From: Phyto melanocephala
Lineage: Eukaryota > Arthropoda > Insecta > Diptera > Rhinophoridae
DNA: 64,000 nt
NCBI GenBank assembly: GCA_941918925.1
Contig: OW799237.1
Coordinates: forward strand, 51,758,997 to 51,822,996
Direction: 5' to 3'
The notes beneath the pieces are model-generated. The model ran no database searches. It was given only the letters and a program-made list of their open reading frames with translations, and had not been told where the DNA came from. A program made the position numbers and the translations under genes. Below are positions 57,250-64,000 of the stretch, piece after piece. Position 1 is the first letter of the stretch; each line of letters starts with the position of its first letter.

Positions 57250-58170
57250 CCTGTTGAAACCAAATGTTGCCAATATCATCCACTTTTTTGTATGCAATAA
57301 ACTGGTTTTGGTTAAAAATTAAACTTGCTTTGATTTAGCTTTCTCAATTTCAAGCTTCTATTTCCAAAAGCTTCAGCTTTATACCATTTTTTGGATTTCT
57401 CGATCGTGTTTTTTTGTCTTCAAAATAGTTTTTAAAAATATCGCAAAGCTCTCCCTACTTTCGGTTTTGACTTTTAAGCTCTTCCCGCTGTTCCTCCATC
57501 AGTTCAACAATAGATTGTAAGCTATTATTTTCTTCTGTTGAGGTCACGTTGTTGTACAGTTTTGGGAATAAATGCACGTGTTTTCTTCCTGTTTAGGTTT
57601 GATGATGGGGTTAAACTGAGACGTTTTCTTTTTGGCATTGTGTATTTTTTTCGGTTGAGTTTTGTTCTTCAGCAGCATTATTTTCTTTATTATTTAGAAT
57701 CAAATCACATTGCGAGGAACTTTCTGCATTTTTTGTCAATGCACGTACCGGTTTTAGACCACTTTCTTTATTTTCTTCTTCGCAATATAACAAACGAGGT
57801 TAATCTGTATCAGCAAAATCTCTTGCGCCAACAATGCCTTTAATACTTTTGTAAATGCCATTCAACGCTGCGATAGATTCCTCCACGTCCGACAAAATGT
57901 ATTTTTTGAATTGGCCACCACCGGTTTTTAGATTTTCTCTCTTGTTATGACTCATTTTGTTTTTTACATATGCCTTTCAATCTGTCCATGTCTTTTTCCA
58001 GCCATGACAATCTTTCCTTAGTGGGCCAAAAGAGTTCAATTTTCAGTCAAGGATTCCCAAAGAAAATCTTTGCCACTCGGTCACCTTTTACATAGCCCCT
58101 AGCTATGTCTTGATGGTTTTCCATAAATTCAAGAAATATTTTTTCTTGCTGGGAATTTTTATGTTTACGC
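57250..58170 (-). pseudogene. Myb/SANT-like DNA-binding protein remnant
   Basis: Minus strand. After an acceptor-like TTTTTTTAG at about 58171 the frame reads K-I-F-L-E-F-M-E-N-H-Q-D-I-A-R-G-Y-V-K-G-D-R, then W-P-T-K-E-R-L-S-W-L-E-K. With shifts, it continues through R-G-G-I-Y/S-I-A-A-L-N-G-I-like and E-E-N-K-E-S-G-L-K-P-V segments and a C-terminal Lys/Glu-rich coiled-coil-like stretch (to about 57300). The F-x-E-x-x-D-L/I-A-x-G...W...K pattern is that of an insect Myb/SANT-like family often associated with Harbinger-type transposons or acting as regulatory proteins. At least three disruptions. It starts immediately outside the Transib right TSD and may be part of the DNA that Transib entered. 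Confidence 0.5.
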
Positions 58171-59149
58171 CTAAAAAAATGTATTTGTTAAAAAAAATAT
58201 TAAAATAATTTCTATAAATCTACAATGCTTAAATTTTTTGTAACCTCCTTAGCTCATGACACAAACAGGTTTGTTCTTATTTTCTTCATGGTGCCAGTAT
58301 ATTGAACAATGAAAATTTTTGTTCAGGAATTAAAGTGGTTTCCATAAAAAAATAGTCTGGTAGCACTTAATTTAAGTTTGTGTTATCTGTTTACTTTTCC
58401 ACTTAAAACATAAAAAATGGCTTCAATTATTTCAAAACAAAGAAAAAAATTAAGCTAAAAAATTAACAAATTATTTTCTTTATTGAAACAAGAAAGTTTT
58501 AAATTTGTTTTTGTACTATCACATACAAAAAATACGAAGTCGATCATGAAATTAAAAGTGGTTTCATTTCGAGGAAATTTGTCGATTTTGATTTTCTGAA
58601 GAAGCTTTTTCGGAATTGAAATAGCTTTCGATCGAATTAAAATTTCTGTGACAGGCCTGTATAAAAGATGTTACTTTTTCGTCGATGTGGTGCTTCACAC
58701 GACGAATTTGCACAGCGAATTTACACCGAAGAATTCGTCGTGTTAGGCGAAATTCGTCATTCGTCCCAATTGTGCGCCGAGCATATTTTATACTCAAACA
58801 ATACTACAATATTAAACACAATTTACTCTGCTACTTTTTTTGAGTGGCATAGTGATTTTCTTTTATGGATTTAGGTTGTTTTTGTTTTTCTTTATTTTCT
58901 TTATTCGTTTACTTCATTTAACAGTGTAATAATGTAACTGTTAGGGTATTTTAGCTTCAATAATCAATTTATTAATAATTCAACATTTCATTTTATTACA
59001 ATATATATAATACAGTTACATAACTATTTATCTGTTTTCTCTTTTGACATTTACTTTAGAAAATGTAGAGTTTTCAATACATTCGTGTTGTATTAATCAA
59101 CTGACAATTCAACAGTAACATATCGAAATAGTCATTTTAGGATGATTTA
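58171..59149. other. Unassigned; includes CGACGAATT-rich inverted repeat
   Basis: A perfect inverted repeat ACACGACGAATT (58697-58708) / AATTCGTCGTGT (58732-58743) sits in a GACGAAT-rich stretch. It is followed by TCCCAATTGTGCGCCGAGC, which has a reversed relative near 45733. It may be an end of an uncharacterised TIR element. Otherwise no gene was seen. Confidence 0.4.
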
Positions 59150-59780
59150 GGTATGTCCGTCCGTCTGTTAAAGGTACTATAGAGCTCGAACAGAAAAAGC
59201 TAGGCGGATGAAATTTAGCTGGAATATTTCTTGTACTTAGAAATGTTTGGAATTAAAAATGAGCAAATCGATAAAACAGGAAGAGAGTAGTGCACAAGTG
59301 GGTCATAAAAAAATATTTTTCGGTCATCAAATAAAATGTAATTGCAACTAAACATAATGGCGAAGTGATAAAATTGTATTGAGTAAAAAATTGGTATTTT
59401 CTTAAAATTCTCAGATCCGTATATTACGAAAGCAGTTATATATCAAAATGTACGAAAATTTACGCATATAGTATTTTTTAGTTTATTTTAAATTTAAATC
59501 TTCATATAACTTACGAAATTATATATGCGATTCTGAAATTTTGCAAACATTGCTTTTTGGTCAGTGGACTTGTAATAAAGAAAAATTAAGGTGACTCGCC
59601 CACTTTTATGCCCACCTCCATATAACGCTTTATCTAAAATTAATATAATTTCTTTATGGTCAAAGATTTGGACAGACTTTATATTGAAAAATCTAAGCTC
59701 ATTAGCAGAAATGACTTAATCATGCCTACATTAAGACGCACTTTTTACACACATATATTACTATTAATAAAATTTAAAAG
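59150..59780 (+). repeat. Diverged HINE fragment, third-subfamily-like
   Basis: GTCCGTCCGTCTGTTAAAGG at the left, then CAAAATGTACGAAAATTTAC, CACTTTTATGCCCACCTCCA and AAATTTAAAAGCTCA follow the order of HINE copies 6, 10 and 12 read 5' to 3'. It is strongly diverged and lacks both ends. Confidence 0.55.
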
Positions 59781-60660
59781 CTCACAAAGAAAAATTAGAT
59801 GAAACTAACAGATATTCTTACGTTTATACCTTTTATAAACGTTGGATTATTTCTTTTAAAGAAACTTTAAGTTATTTTCGTATTGCAAATAAAAACAGTT
59901 GAAATTAGTTATAAAATTAAGAGCACCTTATTTATTTAAACACACTCAGATATTGCTTTTATGTCGCTTTACTTATTTCACTTATGGTTATACGCTTTTA
60001 TTACCTAACTCACTTTGATACGCACTTAACAAGCTCTACTGTAATATTGATCATGTTAGCTGTATTGTTCGGCTATTTATAGTAACATAGTGGTGTTCTG
60101 TAACATTCGACAAAGTTCTCGTTTGTACATACTAGTTCATTCTGTAAATTACTCCAAAGCCGTTACATTTAAATTAAGACGTAATGTTAATTTTAAGTAA
60201 TATGCAGGAATAATAAAAGTACCTAAGAGTATGTTGCACATAATAACTCACCTCGGCTGCATATAATGTACATAAACTAATACAAACAAAACTACTGCAA
60301 CTTCAACTACTGTAAATATAACTAAAATAAAACTATAATGTAAATTAAGCTATTTAAAAGAAATCTGTAACAATATTAAGTGAACTCACCACCATATATA
60401 TTTATAATGTTAATTAAAAGACTTTTTTTAATTTTAAATTGATTTTACAATATTATTTTTATTCTGCAGAGCAAACAAAAAATTTTCCTTATTTTTTTTT
60501 CTTGGATGGAATATTTCCTCCATTATTACACTGTGGTATGGATATTCTACTTGTCGTAAATAGGAAAATATTTGTTGCTTGTTATTCGATAGGGTAAATA
60601 GCGCAGGCATGAGGGAAAATTTAAAATATAATGAAAACTGAAGTAGTTTTTTTTTTCCCT
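59781..60660. other. Unassigned AT-rich spacer
   Basis: No gene, repeat end or RNA structure was recognised in about 880 bp. Confidence 0.4.
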
Positions 60661-61247
60661 AACCGAAGAAGAGGGACTATACGGAGGTTAAGTTATTCAG
60701 GCCAATCAGCCTCACACCTTTCTGTTGAAGGCAATGGAAAGAGTGTTGGTGGATTTCCTGGAGCAGAATACGTTGATAGAAAAACCTTACAGTAGATATC
60801 AGTATGCTTACAGATCTACTAAAACTGCCCAGTATGAATTCGTAAGGGTTGCCGGAAAAAATGTTTTCAATGGCGATTTATTTTGTCCTTATTTATGAGT
60901 AAAAAGGGCGATTTTGACAGGATCTCTTTTAACAGATTGTGGAATTCTCTTGATGGGCAAGGGATTGATTCTATTATAAAAAGGCTCTTATCCATGCTGA
61001 CATATAGGGCAGTGAATTTTAGAGATGAGTGCACCACATTACGGGTAAGGGTAAACATGGGTTGTCCGCAAATAGGGAAATAACCATAGACAGCCTTCTC
61101 AGACGACTGGATGAAATATGCATACATACTTACAATAGGGTATACAGATGATATGGCAATTCTGATTGGTGGTAAGCTTATACAGACCACTTTAGATTGC
61201 ATAAGACAGACGCGCAGGGTAACCGAGGAACTTGAACTGACTATTAA

Positions 61248-62614
61248 GGCTCCACGAAAAGCGCCCCAATGAAATAACGCCCAGGAAACAATCCCCAATG
61301 AAGTAAACCCCGAAAAATTGGAAATAACACCCAATAACAATGAATGAAATAACACCGAAAAAAAAATGAAATAAACCCTAAAGCGAAAACGAAACAACCC
61401 CCAATATTTCATATGAAATAACTCCCAATGATGAAAATGAAATAACCCCCAATGAAATAAACCCCATCAGCAACAAATATGAAATTATGTCCAAAATTCA
61501 TAAAAGAGTCAGTTTCATTAAGGATTTCATGAAGTGAATAATGACCAACAGCAAAATCGCAAATTTATTGATATAAATCGTGTGGAGCCCCGCAGGTGTC
61601 TTCTTCATAATAAGGATATATGCAACTTCGAAAGTGTGCCAGCATTCATAATAAATTTTTTTTGGTGAAAGAACAAACAAAGCTCGTTTAATAGTGACTA
61701 CTTTTGGTTTTGTAAATGGAATAAGTCCAGTGCAGTTATTTTTCCTTATACGATGGAAGCTATATCAGATCAGCCACCAACGTGCTATCCTAAAACTTTC
61801 GAATGGCTTGAAAATCCAACTCATGGGAGACGTTTTTATAGTTACAATATTGTTAAGAAGGCAGTAATTTTCTGTAATGGAGATGTGAGGAAGTATGGAG
61901 AAAGAATTTTTTAATATTTCCAAAATATTTATTTTTGAAACCCAACTACCAAAAAATTATTTTCATGTTCATACATAAATAATAAACTTAATACATTATA
62001 CGCAAGGAATGGTAAAAAAAATAACAAAATGGTTGCTCATGAAATCAAGATGGAGAAAATATGCGTTGTATGTGTAAATGGTTACACATTGTTATTATGT
62101 ACCTCCTCACTGCTTAGCAGAAGTGGAACCAACAACCGTCCGTAGACAAATTTCGTAGTATGTCACGAAGGTCGCACCATCCAAATCCAGAACGCTATCA
62201 TTTATGTATTTGAAAAGATATTGTAAAGATATTGTAATATATTCACAGGCTAAAAGTTTTCTTGTAAAAGGCCTATTTTTATATAATTTATTTACAAACA
62301 CACCCAAAAAACAAAAGCTTTAAAAATTAAATAACCCCCGAATACAAAATGAAATATCACCCAAATTATACACGCTATGAAACAAGCCCCGAATTTTAAA
62401 AATTTGTTGGGTGTTATTTCATTGGAGATTATTTCATAATTTGAAAACCCCAAATGATAAATGAAATAATTTCCAAAAAAAAAATGAAAAACGGCCCAAA
62501 AAAAATTGGGAGTTATTTCATATGAAATAACACCCAAAATGTATGAAAAAAATTTGGAGAATATTTCATTTCTCGTTTGGGCGTTATTTCATTGGGGGGG
62601 CTTTTCGTGGAGCC
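61248..62614. mobile_element. TIR element with ATGAAATAAC-packed ends and perfect 8-bp TSD (1367 bp)
   Basis: It interrupts the LINE remnant and is flanked by ACTATTAA at 61240-61247 and 62615-62622. The terminal inverted repeats start GGCTCCACGAAAAGC and continue CCCCAATGAAATAACGCCC for about 35 bp. Some ten degenerate copies of CCCAATGAAATAAC follow within 230 bp of the left end. A similar inverted set fills 62330-62600. The 8-bp TSD allows hAT or P superfamily; the TIR start is not a usual hAT CAG. Only a 53-codon ORF is present inside. Confidence 0.82.
61753..61914 (+). CDS. Small unrecognised ORF inside the TIR element
   Basis: An ATG at 61753 gives 53 residues beginning M-E-A-I-S-D-Q-P-P-T-C-Y-P, with F-E-W-L-E-N-P-T-H-G-R-R and A-V-I-F-C-N-G-D-V-R, ending at TAA 61912-61914. 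The composition is protein-like rather than AT-driven, so it may be a remnant of the element's transposase or a captured exon. No family was recognised. Confidence 0.3.
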   Translation: MEAISDQPPTCYPKTFEWLENPTHGRRFYSYNIVKKAVIFCNGDVRKYGERIF

Positions 62615-62890
62615 ACTATTAATGCTGACAAATCTGATGTTATGCTCTTTACGTAGAAAAGGAAGGGTAGTGATATCGGACCTTTGATGCTTTTTGGAAG
62701 GTAAAATTTCTGAGGGTTATGTTGGATAAGAATTTAACCTAAATTGACCTTGTTGAAAGAAGGATTCAAAAGGTTAAAAGGAATCAACATTAGTGCAAAG
62801 GGGTTTGCGGTCAAAAGTAGTAAATGTCGGCTGAAGCTGCAAATTATATATTTATATGCAAAACGATGACGCATGGGATAACTTTTTATG

Positions 62891-64000
62891 GAACTTGAAG
62901 CATCGAAGAATCCTAGGCCTCGTGAATGAAGAGGTTTCTAAAGCTATACTTATTCTACAGCATAAATCTGGATGAGTACGTGTCTGTCTATCAGGTATAT
63001 GTACTTGGTTTGCTGCATCCGTTGAATCACATGTTGAAATGTGCAATGCAAGTGAAGAAAAATTTCATTGCACTTGACGACCAGTTGGTAATATAACGTG
63101 TGAGGCGAATAGAAGTGATCTCCTCTTAAGTGTATTCTAAAGCTCAATAATAATTCTAAAAATGTGATGAGGTGGTTAGAGACATATAGACAATGGGAAT
63201 AAAGAGGGTAACCCACAAAAAGGGGATCTGGCGCAAGATTATGCAGACTGGAACCGGAAAATGCTTTTGGTGATAAACTAGTGTGGCCAAAGATTTTTCA
63301 ATGGGTAAATTGTATAAACCTTCATAAGTGGATGCAAAAACAACTTGAAGCAAGGCACGTTTGGCGCTTGAAGTCATTTTGGCAGGGGTGCAGTAAAGGT
63401 ACTCGAATTAAATCGGACTACAATAAGCTGAATTTGAGTTAGTTACAGGAGTGGCGAATACAAAGGACTATGCAAGAAGAATTTCCGGCGATCATGAGTC
63501 GACAATGCGAAATCGTTTTACGGTATAGTATGGAAAAATCGCCAAATTGGTAGTCTTGAATTACTGCCGAACAAGATGGTCGAAATGTTACCTAAATATT
63601 AGTAGTTTGCTTCAATATTTCCCCTACATATACTCGTATATATAACCGTACCAAAATTTCCGTCCGTCATCGATATTTGAATTCGTCTCGCTAAACAATA
63701 CAACAATACTTTCATTTTTTTTTTGTTTATTTAATATTTTTATTTAAAATCTATCCATTTAAGGACAATAAGTAAATCGGATAAAATTAACAAAAATCAC
63801 ATGATATGTTGAACTCCAATGTACACAACAAAATACCTATTAGTAAAAGCCAATAGCTATAGTAACATTATGAATCTTTTTAATTATACAAAACGTGTGT
63901 ATTTCAAATTTCTAAATAAATATACATATATACATTTTACTCCTGTATGGCAGGTCAAGTATGTGATGTCTTTTGAGTCTTCTGACTTCCGCAGTAACAT
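62891..64000. other. Unassigned right edge of the window
   Basis: About 1.1 kb. The first part may be further decayed LINE sequence; no motif is clear. Nothing else was recognised. Confidence 0.35.

Larger units (their letters stand above)
60661..62890 (+). pseudogene. R1/LOA-like LINE reverse transcriptase remnant, split by a TIR element
   Basis: The plus strand, in shifting frames, shows F-R-P-I-S-L-T-P-F-L-L-K-A-M-E-R-V, Q-Y-A-Y-R-S-T-K-T-A, K-K-G-D-F-D-R-I-S-F-N-R-L, V-N-M-G-C-P-Q (usual P-Q-G) and Y-T-D-D-M-A-I-L-I-G. After the insert at 61248-62614 come N-A-D-K-S-D-V-M-L-F-T and V-E-R-R-I-Q-K-V-K-R. It belongs to the R1/LOA part of the LINE tree but is not a close copy of LINE A/B. Many stops; endonuclease and RNase H were not found. 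Confidence 0.7.

Overview
The window looks like intergenic, probably heterochromatic, DNA from a cyclorrhaphan fly. It is AT-rich with long homopolymer tracts, and I could not recognise a single intact host gene. Most of it is transposable elements inserted into one another. The fly assignment rests on many short elements of the DINE-1/INE-1 (Helentron-associated, 'HINE') type. They have a TATACCC...GGGTATA palindromic 5' end, a core containing GACCCCATAAAGTATATA, a GTCCGTC block, and a 3' end with an ATTCGGC/GCCGAAT hairpin followed by CTTACTTG. I saw no tRNA, rRNA, CRISPR or bacterial features. Family names come from motif recognition by eye; no database search was possible.

Layout. 1-3.2 kb: minus-strand Ty3/gypsy element (A) split by a HINE that itself carries a TA-flanked MITE. 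3.5-4.4 kb: non-autonomous Helitron. 4.5-5.0 kb: MITE-like element. 5.4-9.9 kb: second minus-strand gypsy element (B). 9.9-14.6 kb: 5'-truncated LINE copy (DUF4780-like ORF1 plus EN-RT-RNase H ORF2; I/LOA/R1-like group). 16.2-23.5 kb: a stack of five same-orientation HINEs containing a Helitron, a hAT-like MITE and a satellite with higher-order repeats. 24-28.7 kb: gypsy element (C) broken up by a Helitron-helicase remnant and HINEs. 29.5-30 kb: unknown acidic coding remnant. 30.5-32.7 kb: HINE carrying a Tc1/mariner-type passenger. 33.7-35.6 kb: DDE-like coding remnant split by a PIF/Harbinger element. 35.9-41.3 kb: near full-length LINE copy inside a HINE. 40.6-45.4 kb: near-perfect 2.39-kb tandem duplication. 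46.6-47.8 kb: 5'-truncated LINE with an open RT reading frame and an 11-bp target duplication. 48.3-49.0 kb: hAT MITE with perfect TSD. 51.5-53.6 kb: second mariner-bearing HINE. 53.9-57.2 kb: Transib element. 57.3-58.2 kb: Myb/SANT-like coding remnant. 60.7-62.9 kb: R1/LOA-like LINE remnant split by an unusual TIR element whose ends are packed with an ATGAAATAAC motif.

Two structures deserve most attention. First, the 74 nt at the exact 5' end of the full-length LINE (35872-35945) can fold into the double-pseudoknot of an HDV-like self-cleaving ribozyme: 7-bp P1, 7-nt L3, P4 hairpin and the CUAAG catalytic strand, with P1.1 the weak point. Second, the Transib element (relative of the RAG1 ancestor) has both ends starting with the exact RAG recognition heptamer CACAGTG, followed in both ends by a 22-bp spacer and a GCAAAAAT nonamer-like block. 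Its decayed transposase still shows both recognisable D motifs and the SEEA glutamate motif.

Almost every coding region is broken by stops or frameshifts. The main exception is the RT reading frame at 46.6-47.8 kb. Relative ages can be read from nesting: gypsy elements oldest, then HINEs, then Helitrons and MITEs, and most recently the 2.39-kb duplication.
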